A stretch of DNA of 53,573 bases from Oscillospiraceae bacterium (GTDB taxonomy: Bacteria; Bacillota; Clostridia; Oscillospirales; CAG-382): contig SVSD01000002.1 of assembly GCA_015064485.1 (NCBI GenBank), forward strand, positions 113,709-167,281, written 5' to 3'. A model generated the notes under the pieces. That model did no database searches. It was not told the origin of the DNA and was given only the letters and a program-made list of their open reading frames with translations. A program made the position numbers and the translations under genes. Shown one piece after another: positions 34,136-42,364 of the stretch; position 1 is the stretch's first letter, and each line of letters opens with the position of its first letter.

Positions 34136-34146
34136 AGGAGTGCCTC

Positions 34147-34677
34147 ATGAACGCAATAGTTATATACAAGTCAAAATACGGTTCGACAAAGGATTATGCC
34201 GGTTGGATCGCAGATGAGCTTTCGTGTGAAGCTGTCGAAAGAAGCGAAATAAAGCCGGAGGAGCTTACAAAATATGATGCAATCGTTTACGGCGGCGGAC
34301 TTTATGCAGAAGTGATAAACGGTGTTTCGCTTATTACAAAAAACTTTGACAAGATAAAAGACAAAAAAATAGCTGTCTTTTCAACAGGCATCACTCCCCT
34401 TGATTGCCGAGCTTATTATGACGACTATGTTATAAAAAAGAATTTTAAGGACACTTCGATGCTTGAAAATATAAAGGTCTTCAATTTTCTCGGAAAAATG
34501 AAGATGGATGAGCTTTCGTTTGTTCATAAAGCGGCACTCAAGAGCCTTAAAAAGATTATGTCTTCAAAAGAAAATCCCTCCGAAATGGAAAAATTGCTTG
34601 TTGAGCTTTGTGATGCAGACGGAGATTTCTCTGACAAAGATTCTATAAAAGAGCTTGTTGATTACATAAAAGCATAA
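34147..34677 (+). CDS. Flavodoxin-domain protein
   Basis: A 176-residue cytosolic protein. The FMN-binding loop is IYKSKYGSTKDYAGWIADEL and the second loop is DAIVYGGGLYAEVINGV. The fold looks like the HemG/flavodoxin class. The C-terminal 40 residues are helical and charged. The gene is last of the PBP, DUF3810, RlmD run, 11 bases after rlmD, and ends at a terminator. The redox partner and role are unknown. Confidence 0.88.
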   Translation: MNAIVIYKSKYGSTKDYAGWIADELSCEAVERSEIKPEELTKYDAIVYGGGLYAEVINGVSLITKNFDKIKDKKIAVFSTGITPLDCRAYYDDYVIKKNFKDTSMLENIKVFNFLGKMKMDELSFVHKAALKSLKKIMSSKENPSEMEKLLVELCDADGDFSDKDSIKELVDYIKA

Positions 34678-34707
34678 AAAAACCTGCCTATCGGCAGGTT
34701 TTTTTGT
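34676..34707. terminator. Bidirectional intrinsic terminator
   Basis: AAAAAACCTGCC and GGCAGGTTTTTTT pair around a TATC loop, between the flavodoxin gene (plus) and the repeat protein gene (minus). Confidence 0.9.
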
Positions 34708-34708
34708 T

Positions 34709-36340
34709 TTATTTTCTGTTTCTTTCAACTTTATAAGCACCGGTTGCAAATCGGGTAACTTCGTTGCCGTTTTTGTCATACCATATCTTATATTCTCTCT
34801 TGTCGCTGTCATACCAGTATTCAAGCCTCAACATAGAGAAGTTGATTGTTCCGTCGGGATTGATGTATTCGGGTTTCGTCTGGGATGTTGTGCTCTGTGA
34901 AGACTGATTTGACGAAGAACCCTTTTTTGACGGATCTGTTTTTGCGGGATATGAGTTTCTTGTTTCGGAAGTCTTTTCTCCGTTTACATACTTTCTTTCG
35001 TACTGATAGTACGGATAGGTTCTTGAATAACCCTCGACCTTCCACTCAATTATTTCTTTTATAAGACCTGTATATTTAGTCTTTGTCATATCCTTTACAC
35101 CGTAGTTATGAAGAACCGCATATTCACGGAATGTTCCCGCCTCATAATCCTCGGCAATAACCCATGCTTCCTCTACATATCCAAGGCCTTCGATATATTC
35201 GGGTTCCTGGTTTGGCATAGGAGCACCGTTTACATATGTAAGCTTATAAGGCATACCAACTGCGTCAAGTTTATAATATTCTACTGCTTCATAAACTACG
35301 CCTGTATATTTTGTTTCATCTGTCGGAAGGGATGAGATATATCTTCTTGCATACTGTTTAAATGTGTCGGCTTCATACCCCTCAAGCACCCATTCATCGT
35401 CTTCGAGCGCTGTTATCTCATAAGAAGAAACAGGCACACCGTCAACATAAAGAATCTTTTGCATATTTTCGTAATCAACAAAATATGCATGTTCAAATAT
35501 TCTTCCTGTGTATGCAGTCTTTTCGGTCATTTTACCGTATTTATAAAGTCTTGCGTATTCTCTGAAATCGGTATCATACCCTTCAAGCACCCATTCTTCG
35601 TCGCTCATACCGTTTACATATTCAACATAATCGGTGGGAGCACCGTTAAGATAAAGCGTTCTTGAAGCCATTCCTGTTTCGGTATCAAGACGGTAAAATA
35701 TTTTCGCTTCTTCCTCGGTATATTTTGTCTTTTCGGTGTCTGTCATATATTCGTCTGTCGGATTTCCGCCGACATACTTTCTGTTTAAAGCATAAAAGGG
35801 ATAGCGTTCTTCATAGCCTTCAAATCGCCATTCTTCCTCTTGGGCATCCGCTTTGATATCAGGAGTTTCATCCCCGTCATCCTTGTTTACAAATACCATC
35901 CATTCGGTATCAAAAGGCAAAACATCTCTTACGGCAGGTATCTGCACCGCAAAAACAAAACCTCCTGCCAAAAGAAGTAGCAAAGCCAAAAGTATTAAAA
36001 TAATAAGGATTATGATATCGCCTATTATTTTACCTACGCTCTTTTTATCGTCTTTTTCAGCTTTTGCTTTTTTTATTTCTTTTACAGGTTCTCTTATGTG
36101 ATCTTTTACGGGCTCGGGCACACTCTCGGTTTTTTCGGTCTTCTTTACCTTATCGCCGATAGGTGCGGAAAATGCAGGAATTGCAGTTTCCATCGCCGCC
36201 TCCGCCTTCTTTTCGCCGGGTGTTATAGGAGTTGCAAGAGTGGAGTTTTGGGTATATACTGTGCTGTTCTGCGGATTTTGTGCGTTTTGATTATTTGTGG
36301 TGTTTTGTATGTTTTCGTTGTTTTGATTTTGATTTTCCAT
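34709..36340 (-). CDS. Membrane-anchored protein with five W-E-G-Y repeats
   Basis: A 543-residue protein, family not recognised. Residues 1-45 are Asn/Gln/Thr-rich and disordered, 46-105 are charged (Lys/Glu) and 107-133 form one strong membrane segment. The region outside has five related units starting at about W171, W250, W317, W393 and W433, each with W-x-x-E-(G)Y then a Y/F-rich segment and often K-Y-T or Y-T-G. Units differ in spacing (40 to 80 residues). A Ser/Gln-rich linker (471-490) leads to a final W-Y-D domain. Topology would place the repeats outside the cell, giving a surface-exposed array. It is monocistronic. Confidence 0.78.
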   Translation of the reverse strand: MENQNQNNENIQNTTNNQNAQNPQNSTVYTQNSTLATPITPGEKKAEAAMETAIPAFSAPIGDKVKKTEKTESVPEPVKDHIREPVKEIKKAKAEKDDKKSVGKIIGDIIILIILILLALLLLLAGGFVFAVQIPAVRDVLPFDTEWMVFVNKDDGDETPDIKADAQEEEWRFEGYEERYPFYALNRKYVGGNPTDEYMTDTEKTKYTEEEAKIFYRLDTETGMASRTLYLNGAPTDYVEYVNGMSDEEWVLEGYDTDFREYARLYKYGKMTEKTAYTGRIFEHAYFVDYENMQKILYVDGVPVSSYEITALEDDEWVLEGYEADTFKQYARRYISSLPTDETKYTGVVYEAVEYYKLDAVGMPYKLTYVNGAPMPNQEPEYIEGLGYVEEAWVIAEDYEAGTFREYAVLHNYGVKDMTKTKYTGLIKEIIEWKVEGYSRTYPYYQYERKYVNGEKTSETRNSYPAKTDPSKKGSSSNQSSQSTTSQTKPEYINPDGTINFSMLRLEYWYDSDKREYKIWYDKNGNEVTRFATGAYKVERNRK

Positions 36341-36415
36341 ATCTAAAACAAATTCTCCTGTCTTTATACATCATTTATTATTTTATCATTTATATATCGG
36401 TTTGTCAATAAAGAT

Positions 36416-36448
36416 AAAAAAGACTGTAATGCTGTTACAGTCTTTTTA
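36416..36448 (-). terminator. Terminator of sulP
   Basis: AAAAAGACTGTAA and TTACAGTCTTTTT pair around a 5-base loop 4 bases past the SulP stop. On the minus strand TTTTTTATC follows. Confidence 0.88.
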
Positions 36449-36451
36449 TCT

Positions 36452-37711
36452 TTATTTATTTTTCTTAAAAATCTTTTTTGCAAAGTAAAATACCAAAGAA
36501 AGTATAATTCCCGCAACTATCGCAACAACAAGGTCAAATACGACAGTTAAAACAAAAGTGAGAACAAGAACTATAATATCGCAGACATTTTTTGTTTTGC
36601 AGATTTTTACAAAGCTTCGCCATTCGCACATATTATAAGCAACCATCAAAAGTATTGCCGCAATGATGGGCATAGGGATGAAACTTGCAAGAGGCATAAG
36701 AACAACAAGTACTATAAGAAGAACAAGAGCGTGTACCATTCCCGCCACAGGAGTTCTTCCTCCGTTTTTAACATTCGCCGCTGTTCTTGCGATAGCACCT
36801 GTCGCCGGAATTCCTCCGAAAACAGCAGAACATATATTGCCTGCGCCCTGAGCAATAAGCTCGGTGTTGGGATTGTGTTTATCGTTTATCATTCCGTCTG
36901 AAACAACACAGGACAAAAGCGATTCAATCGCCGCAAGGATTGCAATGGTAAACGCACTGGGGATAAGTTCCAAAACCTTTGAAAGCTCAAATTGAGGGAT
37001 AGAAGGTGTAGGGAAACCTGCTGTTATTTTGTTGCCTATTGTAGGAACTTCAAGTCCCAGCACAACAACCGCAAGTGTTCCTGCAATTACCGCTATAAGG
37101 GAAGCCGGAACTTTATTTACATATTTGATTTTGGGCCAGAGAATTAGAATTGCAAGACCTAAAAGACCTACCAAAAGGCTCAGGATATCAAAAGTTGAGA
37201 TATTATGTATCATCGCCTCGATTTTTTCGGGAGCTTCGATAGGACTTGTACCTTCGGGATAAACAAGGCCGAAGAAGTCCTTCAGCTGACCGATGACGAT
37301 TGTAACGGCAATACCCGAAGTAAAGCCGACGGTTATTGTATGAGGAACATATTTTATCAATGCACCAAGACGGCATATTCCCATAAGGATAAGTATTATA
37401 CCCGCCATAATGGTTGCAATAACAAGTCCCGAAAACTCAAAGTCGGCGATAATTCCCGCAACTATCGTTGCAAACGCCGCTGTAGGACCGGAAATGTTTA
37501 CATTACTGCCTCCGAGAAGAGCAATAACAAAACCTGCAAAAATTGCGGTATAAAGACCCTGCTCGGGGCTCGCACCGGAGGCGATGGCAAGTGCTATCGA
37601 CAAAGGAAGCGCAATTATTGCGACAATTATACCTGCGACAACATCTGTTACGAATTGTCTGCCTGAGTAATTTTTAAAAAGTGTCAAGATTTTTGGCTGA
37701 AAGACTTTCAT
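36452..37711 (-). CDS. SulP-family anion permease lacking a STAS domain
   Basis: A 419-residue membrane protein. The SulP signature is near the N-terminus: VTDVVAGIIVAIIALPLSIA and QGLYTAIFAGFVIALLGGSN, followed by ISGPTAAFATIVAGI. A second conserved segment reads GAGNICSAVFGGIPATGAIA. About 12 hydrophobic segments are present. The protein ends in a short basic tail (YFAKKIFKKNK), whereas most SulP proteins are about 550 residues with a C-terminal STAS domain. The substrate may be sulfate, bicarbonate or another anion. A promoter and a small leader hairpin precede it. Confidence 0.9.
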   Translation of the reverse strand: MKVFQPKILTLFKNYSGRQFVTDVVAGIIVAIIALPLSIALAIASGASPEQGLYTAIFAGFVIALLGGSNVNISGPTAAFATIVAGIIADFEFSGLVIATIMAGIILILMGICRLGALIKYVPHTITVGFTSGIAVTIVIGQLKDFFGLVYPEGTSPIEAPEKIEAMIHNISTFDILSLLVGLLGLAILILWPKIKYVNKVPASLIAVIAGTLAVVVLGLEVPTIGNKITAGFPTPSIPQFELSKVLELIPSAFTIAILAAIESLLSCVVSDGMINDKHNPNTELIAQGAGNICSAVFGGIPATGAIARTAANVKNGGRTPVAGMVHALVLLIVLVVLMPLASFIPMPIIAAILLMVAYNMCEWRSFVKICKTKNVCDIIVLVLTFVLTVVFDLVVAIVAGIILSLVFYFAKKIFKKNK

Positions 37712-37719
37712 AACTTGAT

Positions 37720-37735
37720 GCGGTAAAGCTACCGC
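37720..37735 (-). promoter_or_regulatory. Leader hairpin between a GGAGG and the sulP start
   Basis: GCGGTA and TACCGC form a short stem with a 4-base loop, 8 bases ahead of the ATG. The only good GGAGG (37743-37747) lies on the far side, 31 bases from the start. Folding would bring it to about 15 bases. A local effect on translation is possible but untested. Confidence 0.45.
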
Positions 37736-37773
37736 AAAAACACCTCCGGAAAAGGATTTTTATGTACCGATAT

Positions 37774-37802
37774 ATTATAATTCAAGAGGTATTATAAGTC
37801 AA
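37774..37802 (-). promoter_or_regulatory. Promoter of sulP
   Basis: On the minus strand TTGACT (37797-37802), a 17-base spacer and TATAAT (37774-37779). Confidence 0.78.
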
Positions 37803-38079
37803 CATTAAAAGTTTACAAATATTATGTCAAAAAAGTACTTTTTTTGCGCAATTTTCCATAAGGATTGTGTATTATCCGTCTGCCCGAACATAAAAACTGA
37901 AAAATATGCCTCGCTCTGCAAATATTCGGCTGCCAAAAGACTCATATTCCTATAGTGCTGAAACATCACAATCAGATAGAATTAAAAAACCGATAACATC
38001 CCTCTTTATGATTCAAGATATAAAGTTTTTGAAAGACACAATCCCTCCGGATTACCTCCGTTCACACAGGGAAGGCTGC
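37803..38079. other. Intergenic stretch without a recognised feature
   Basis: AT-rich, with several short poly-A or poly-T runs. An open frame on the plus strand (starting at 37906) has no Shine-Dalgarno, no recognisable domain and runs into the end of the SpoIID-like gene, so I do not call it. I see no repeat or RNA fold here. Confidence 0.6.
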
Positions 38080-38108
38080 AAAAAAGAGGGAGCTGATACG
38101 CTCCCCCT
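38080..38108 (-). terminator. Terminator of the SpoIID-like gene
   Basis: On the minus strand GGGGGAGC and GCTCCCTC pair around a 6-base loop, followed by TTTTTTGC, 8 bases past the stop. Confidence 0.83.
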
Positions 38109-38115
38109 TAAATAT

Positions 38116-39555
38116 TTATTTTATACCCAAACTTCTGAAATCCACAATTTCGGTCCCCGGATAATAAAGTCCGAGAATATAATTGTAATCATATCCGTTC
38201 TGTGCAAGTGTCATCGCTCCGTACTGGCTCATACCGACGCCGTGACCGTAACCTTTACCGATTATTGTAAATACTCTTTCGGATGTTGGCTCAACAGTTG
38301 AAAGTCCTGTTTTTGTCAAAGCTTCAACACCGATCGTCGGAGAATATAAAGTCTTTTCGCCCTGTGCTGTTATGACATACATATTCTGGGAATCAAGAAC
38401 ATAGTCGTCTGTATTTCCCGCATAGACAGTACTGTGTGAGAACACCTTAAAACAAGCGCTCTTACAATACTTGACAAGGAAATTGCGGACCTGTGTGGAT
38501 TTTACGATTTCTATCTCATTTCCGAAAGCATCTGAAAGTATAAGTTTATAAACATATTCCGAACCGTTTATACTTTCGCATCTTATATCGGTAATATTGC
38601 CCTGCAAGATACCTTCATATCCTTCTTTGGAATTGACATATTCAGTAAGCTCGGATGCACTTACAGAAAAGCTCCAGTTGCCGTTGACATAGTTTGCGGT
38701 ATCATCAAATCCTGTATGAACCGTAGAAAGATAAGGATATGCCTCGGGATTGCTTCCCCATGCGCTGCTTGCGTTTTCGTTGCTTTCACCGCTGTTTGAA
38801 TGGTATGTGGTAAGAGCAGGCTTTCCGCCGTATGCAACGATAAGCCCCTTTGTTTCGTCAACTGCAGCATTTGTTGCTTCAACCGCCTTGCCTACTCCGA
38901 GATATGCCTGGCAGCAAGTGCCGTTGCAAAGGTCAAAACCTCCGGAAGTATGTTTGCCCGAAGTATAAAGGGTATAGGTTCTTGCAACCATTGCCTGAGC
39001 TTTAAGCGCTTCGGCGGGCCATTTTGTGTAAACCTCCGAAACCACAACGCCTTTTATGTAGTCCTCAAGATATGAGATATTTACCATTCGCATAAGAGCG
39101 TCGATATTTGTAAATTCAAGAAGTCCTGTATAAGTATACCCGGATGCGGTTATTCTGCCGCCAAAGCCCGATGCTCTTACACAAATGGAAGATGCGGATG
39201 AATGTGTATATACAGTGCTGTTTTCGGGAGTGATAAAATATATCATACCGTCCGATAACGATACATTAAGAGCGTAGGAAGTGCTTGTAGCAAGGGGTGT
39301 AAATACCTTTTCAGTATCATCAAACACACCGATATCAAAACCTGTATCCGATGTAAGCGCCACATTCAAAACCGACGAAGCTCCGTGATATATCCCGACT
39401 CTTATAAGCTTATCGTCAAGATAAGCATTATAATCAGCGCCGACATTTATCGGGAAAACCGTCACAACCGCCGCAAGAACAAATATTACCGCAAGAACAG
39501 ATGCCAAAATTCTTGCTATTGTCTTTTTGTTTATCTTTCGTTTATTGTTTTTCAT
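38116..39555 (-). CDS. SpoIID/LytB-domain protein
   Basis: A 479-residue protein. The N-terminus is a signal anchor (about residues 12-35, IARILASVLAVIFVLAAVVT) after a basic stretch. The SpoIID core has YLEDYIKGVVVSEVYTKWPA, LKAQAMVARTYTLYTSGKH, YHSNSGESNENASSAWG and the closing KGYGHGVGMSQYGAMTLA. SpoIID is a lytic transglycosylase used in engulfment during spore formation. This copy is longer than SpoIID of Bacillus, with an N-terminal SPOR-like extension, and may act in vegetative cell-wall turnover. It overlaps the upstream secreted protein by 1 base (TGATG), so the two are coupled. Confidence 0.9.
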   Translation of the reverse strand: MKNNKRKINKKTIARILASVLAVIFVLAAVVTVFPINVGADYNAYLDDKLIRVGIYHGASSVLNVALTSDTGFDIGVFDDTEKVFTPLATSTSYALNVSLSDGMIYFITPENSTVYTHSSASSICVRASGFGGRITASGYTYTGLLEFTNIDALMRMVNISYLEDYIKGVVVSEVYTKWPAEALKAQAMVARTYTLYTSGKHTSGGFDLCNGTCCQAYLGVGKAVEATNAAVDETKGLIVAYGGKPALTTYHSNSGESNENASSAWGSNPEAYPYLSTVHTGFDDTANYVNGNWSFSVSASELTEYVNSKEGYEGILQGNITDIRCESINGSEYVYKLILSDAFGNEIEIVKSTQVRNFLVKYCKSACFKVFSHSTVYAGNTDDYVLDSQNMYVITAQGEKTLYSPTIGVEALTKTGLSTVEPTSERVFTIIGKGYGHGVGMSQYGAMTLAQNGYDYNYILGLYYPGTEIVDFRSLGIK

Positions 39556-40067
39556 CAGTCAACCACCAGAAAATCCCCTCTGATAAGGACATATGCCTTT
39601 TCGGAGGTTATTTCAACTCCTCTGCCGTCACCTCTGGGAATGATGAGGGCGTGATTTATACCGACTTCCATACCGTCAAGAACTTCCTTCATTTCGGAAA
39701 TATCCGAAAGACCGTTTTCGGGGATATCAGAAACTACGATTGCAGACGAACCGGGACGGACGATAAGTTCAACAGTTCCGCCGTTTGAGGTTATAAACTG
39801 TCCCTGGGAAAGTTCTAAAACTTCATATCCCGAGGATACTGCCGCTACATTTTCGTCGGATGTTTTATCAATTTCTGCTACAATTTCTTCTTTTATCATC
39901 GGAGCAAAGATCTCCATAAGATAGCTGAGTGTTACGAGAGGATCATTTGCCGCAACATATTCGGTGGCAAAAACCGCCGCAGGAAATATAAGCGCACAGG
40001 CGCATATAAGGCTTGCTGTGATGATCAAGGTCTTTTTGCAAAAAATATTTGTAAAAAACTTTTTCAT
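39555..40067 (-). CDS. Secreted protein of unknown function coupled to the SpoIID-like gene
   Basis: A 170-residue protein with a clear signal peptide (MKKFFTNIFCKKTLIITASL, then CACALIFPAAVFATE). After cleavage near residue 35 there is a helical segment (DPLVTLSYLMEIFAPMIKEE) and a beta-rich domain with GQFITSNGGTVELIVRPGSS and ITSEKAYVLIRGDFLVVD. I do not recognise the fold. It shares a stop/start overlap with the SpoIID-like gene, which suggests a joint role at the cell wall. Confidence 0.78.
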   Translation of the reverse strand: MKKFFTNIFCKKTLIITASLICACALIFPAAVFATEYVAANDPLVTLSYLMEIFAPMIKEEIVAEIDKTSDENVAAVSSGYEVLELSQGQFITSNGGTVELIVRPGSSAIVVSDIPENGLSDISEMKEVLDGMEVGINHALIIPRGDGRGVEITSEKAYVLIRGDFLVVD

Positions 40068-40260
40068 TTTTGATTTCCCCTTTCGTTTTTTATAAAATCA
40101 AGATGAATTTTTATCCAAAATTATAGTAAATTTGTGCTAAAAACACGCTTTTTTATAAGGTTTTTAAACCTATTTCCAAGCGCAGACAAATTTATTGTAT
40201 CATAAAACATCAAAAAATGCAACCCTTTATTTTTTTAAGTCGATTTTTGCCCCTCTTAAA

Positions 40261-40294
40261 AAAAGAAAAACGGAAAGTTTTTTCTTTCCGTTTT
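40261..40294 (-). terminator. Terminator of the SLOG-type gene
   Basis: AAAACGGAAAG and CTTTCCGTTTT pair around a 6-base T loop; on the minus strand a TTTTTCTTTT tract follows, 22 bases past the stop. Confidence 0.82.
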
Positions 40295-40315
40295 GTCATA
40301 TATTTTACTATTGTT

Positions 40316-40651
40316 TTACTTCTTTTTTACAAAAATTCTTACTTTCTTGCCCATATTTTTAAAATAGTTTACTGTGTGTATCGTTCCCCTTGATGTGCCG
40401 TCCCAGAAAGCTATTCCCTCGTCGGCATATTCGGCTATTTTCTTATTTCGCATCACAGGAGCTCTTCTCCCGTAAAAATTATATTCGGGCAAAAACTCAA
40501 CAAGCTTTATCCCGTTTTCCTTTGCGTATCTTGCCGCAACCGAATCAACTCCGACGGCGCCTCCCGAAACGATTTCTTCCGTTCCCTCGGGAAGATATTC
40601 TTTTAAATTTACTTCCGTAATATTCCTTGAACCAAAAACTGCAACTTTCAT
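40316..40651 (-). CDS. SLOG-superfamily (DUF2493-like) protein
   Basis: A 111-residue single-domain Rossmann-like protein. MKVAVFGSRNITEVNLKEYL opens the fold, SGGAVGVDSVAARYAKENG is the nucleotide-binding motif of DprA/YspA-like SLOG proteins, and GIAFWDGTSRGTIHTVNYFK closes it. Such proteins are thought to bind nucleotides or their derivatives; no reaction can be assigned. It is divergent from a ribbon-helix-helix gene 116 bases away and may share its operator region. Confidence 0.85.
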   Translation of the reverse strand: MKVAVFGSRNITEVNLKEYLPEGTEEIVSGGAVGVDSVAARYAKENGIKLVEFLPEYNFYGRRAPVMRNKKIAEYADEGIAFWDGTSRGTIHTVNYFKNMGKKVRIFVKKK

Positions 40652-40704
40652 AAAATCACTCCAAACTCATTTTAACCATATTTTGGATGTATTATATATC
40701 CATT

Positions 40705-40722
40705 TACAACATTTTTGTTGTA
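40705..40722. promoter_or_regulatory. Inverted repeat in the SLOG/RHH divergent region
   Basis: TACAAC, six bases and GTTGTA form a perfect inverted repeat midway between the divergent starts, overlapping the likely -35 (TTGTAT, 40718-40723) of the RHH gene. Confidence 0.55.
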
Positions 40723-40737
40723 TTCGGATGTAAATTA

Positions 40738-40752
40738 GACATATAATATGTC
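40738..40752. promoter_or_regulatory. Palindrome over the -10 of the RHH gene, candidate operator
   Basis: GACATAT-A-ATATGTC is a perfect 7-bp inverted repeat around one base. It covers a TATAAT (40742-40747) that sits 18 bases after a TTGTAT and about 20 bases ahead of the RHH start codon. RHH repressors usually bind such palindromes in their own promoters. Confidence 0.6.
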
Positions 40753-40767
40753 GAAATTGAGGTTAAT

Positions 40768-40947
40768 ATGGCTATAAAAAGTTTATCTATTCGAATCGAC
40801 GAGCAGATGCTCGACAAATTGCATTTTGTCGCAGATTATGAGGGCAGAAGTGCAAACGGCCAGATCCTTATCCTCATAAGAGATTGCATAAAGGAATATG
40901 AGTCAAAACACGGTGAAATCACAACCGGCAACAGATGCGAAAATTAA
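40768..40947 (+). CDS. Ribbon-helix-helix DNA-binding protein
   Basis: A 59-residue protein, MAIKSLSIRIDEQMLDKLHF then VADYEGRSANGQILILIRDC, a textbook Arc/CopG-type ribbon-helix-helix: a strand with alternating S-L-S-I-R-I, a helix, a G-R-S-A-N turn and a second helix. GAGG lies 5 bases ahead of the ATG. No toxin gene follows, and a bidirectional terminator comes 4 bases after the stop. It is therefore more likely a lone regulator than half of a toxin-antitoxin pair. Confidence 0.85.
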   Translation: MAIKSLSIRIDEQMLDKLHFVADYEGRSANGQILILIRDCIKEYESKHGEITTGNRCEN

Positions 40948-40951
40948 ACCT

Positions 40952-40988
40952 AAAAAGTGCAGAGAACTTATCTCCTCTGCACTTTTTA
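40952..40988. terminator. Bidirectional intrinsic terminator
   Basis: AAAAAGTGCAGAG and CTCTGCACTTTTT pair around a loop of about 10 bases, with A and T tracts on either side, between the RHH gene and the converging membrane protein gene. Confidence 0.85.
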
Positions 40989-41005
40989 TTTTATGCTTTA
41001 TCTTA

Positions 41006-41677
41006 TCAGTTTATTATCTCGTCTTTCATCGAGTCTTCTTTCTGAGCTTCAAAAAGAAGCTGTTTTGCGAAGGCTCTTATTGCAAGTCCTGCAAAATATA
41101 CGCCGATAGTAAAGATTATGCTGCCTGCAACTCCAAAAAGTACTCCAAAAATATTTGCAAACTCAAACCAGCCGTTTGCGATATTTGTTATAAGCCCTAC
41201 TATCTCAGCAATAAGCTCTATAACGACAGAAAGCGTGAAAACAATTCCGGGGATAAACCATACAACTGTTATCTTTCTTGTTGACTTGAAAAGCGCAAAT
41301 ATTGCAATAAAAATCAAAAGCAAAGCACCGAAGCCTTCTGCAAGATTTACAAATCTGTAAATTATCGTATTAAAGCCGAAGGATTTGTATTTGAACATAT
41401 CAATTACAGTACTGACAAGCCAATATCCTTCAATAATGCCGTATATTGCAAAAGGAATGGGAAGAAGCTTTACATTTTTAAATACGAGAAGCAAAGCCGC
41501 CGCAATCATTGATGCAATAAAAAGCACTTTGTCAAAATCAAACGGGTTATAGTCATAGGAAAACGCCTGTATAAGATCCAAACCTGTAACGAGGAAGGCG
41601 GATAGTGCGAAAAGCACCGCCGCAATATAACAGGAAACCTTTGAAAACTTACCGGGTTCTTTTATCTGTTTTTTCAT
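41006..41677 (-). CDS. Multi-pass membrane protein (paralogue of the next gene)
   Basis: A 223-residue protein with about six hydrophobic segments, starting MKKQIKEPGKFSKVSCYIAA. It shares layout and motifs with its neighbour: an opening membrane hairpin, N-P-F-D-F-D against N-L-F-D-F-G, F-K-N-V-K-L-L-P-I-P-F against F-R-Q-V-K-Y-A-A-I-P-F, and a late W-F/Y-I-P. No family is recognised. It has AAGGAGG upstream. The two genes form a minus-strand pair separated by 18 bases. Confidence 0.75.
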   Translation of the reverse strand: MKKQIKEPGKFSKVSCYIAAVLFALSAFLVTGLDLIQAFSYDYNPFDFDKVLFIASMIAAALLLVFKNVKLLPIPFAIYGIIEGYWLVSTVIDMFKYKSFGFNTIIYRFVNLAEGFGALLLIFIAIFALFKSTRKITVVWFIPGIVFTLSVVIELIAEIVGLITNIANGWFEFANIFGVLFGVAGSIIFTIGVYFAGLAIRAFAKQLLFEAQKEDSMKDEIIN

Positions 41678-41695
41678 AACAGTCCTCCTTAAATA

Positions 41696-42364
41696 TCAGT
41701 GTTTTTGATTTTCGGGCAAAAGCGTATATGTATGTACCGCAAGACCTGAGAAAGCAACTGCCGCAAGAAGAAGCAATCCGATTAAAGCCGATGCTCCGAA
41801 ATCATAGAAATACAAGGCTTTCATCCAGAAACCCGCAGGTCCGAAAAGAAGCTTTATAAAAGTTATTGCACTTTCAAGGAAGCAGATAACAAACGCTGCC
41901 GCCTGAAGTCCTGCCGGAATATACCAATGCTTTGTAATATTCGGAAGCTTGTTCAATACAACGAGAACACAAAGTGCGCCGAGAGCTATCATCGCAAGAA
42001 GCCCGAAGATAGTCTGTCCGAAAGAAAAGAGTATGTTGAAAAATCCCAAAGGATATAAGTCAACAAATCTGAAACCGAAGTTTAAAAGGTTTATAATACT
42101 GTTTACAATATATGTAATAAGCCAGACAATATTCACAATTGCCGCAACGCCAAAAGGAATTGCCGCATATTTCACTTGTCTGAAAAGCATAAGTGCTCCC
42201 GCCGCTATAAGTGCGATGTTGAAGATTACACCGAAATCAAAAAGGTTATAGCCTCTGAAAGCGCCGATTATGCTGTCCGCCGCCTCTATAATTACATACA
42301 GGATGAGCGCCGCAGCGGAGATTATAAAAGAATATTTTTTGCAAATGCCGAGATATTTTTTCAC
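41696..42364 (-). CDS. Multi-pass membrane protein (paralogue of the previous gene)
   Basis: A 222-residue protein with about six hydrophobic segments. I use a GTG start (KKYLGICKKYSFIISAAAL) with GGGAGG 7-8 bases upstream; an ATG five codons earlier falls inside that site. Shared segments with the downstream paralogue indicate an old tandem duplication. Neither has charged residues within the membrane that would suggest transport, and no function is offered. Confidence 0.75.
   Translation of the reverse strand: MKKYLGICKKYSFIISAAALILYVIIEAADSIIGAFRGYNLFDFGVIFNIALIAAGALMLFRQVKYAAIPFGVAAIVNIVWLITYIVNSIINLLNFGFRFVDLYPLGFFNILFSFGQTIFGLLAMIALGALCVLVVLNKLPNITKHWYIPAGLQAAAFVICFLESAITFIKLLFGPAGFWMKALYFYDFGASALIGLLLLAAVAFSGLAVHTYTLLPENQKH

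Noticed and set aside
37906-38301. Open frame of 131 codons on the plus strand
   Set aside because: No ribosome site, no domain, and its 3' part is antisense to the end of the SpoIID-like gene.
40768-40947. Antitoxin of a toxin-antitoxin pair
   Set aside because: The ribbon-helix-helix fold fits, but no toxin frame follows or precedes it on the same strand; a terminator comes 4 bases after its stop.
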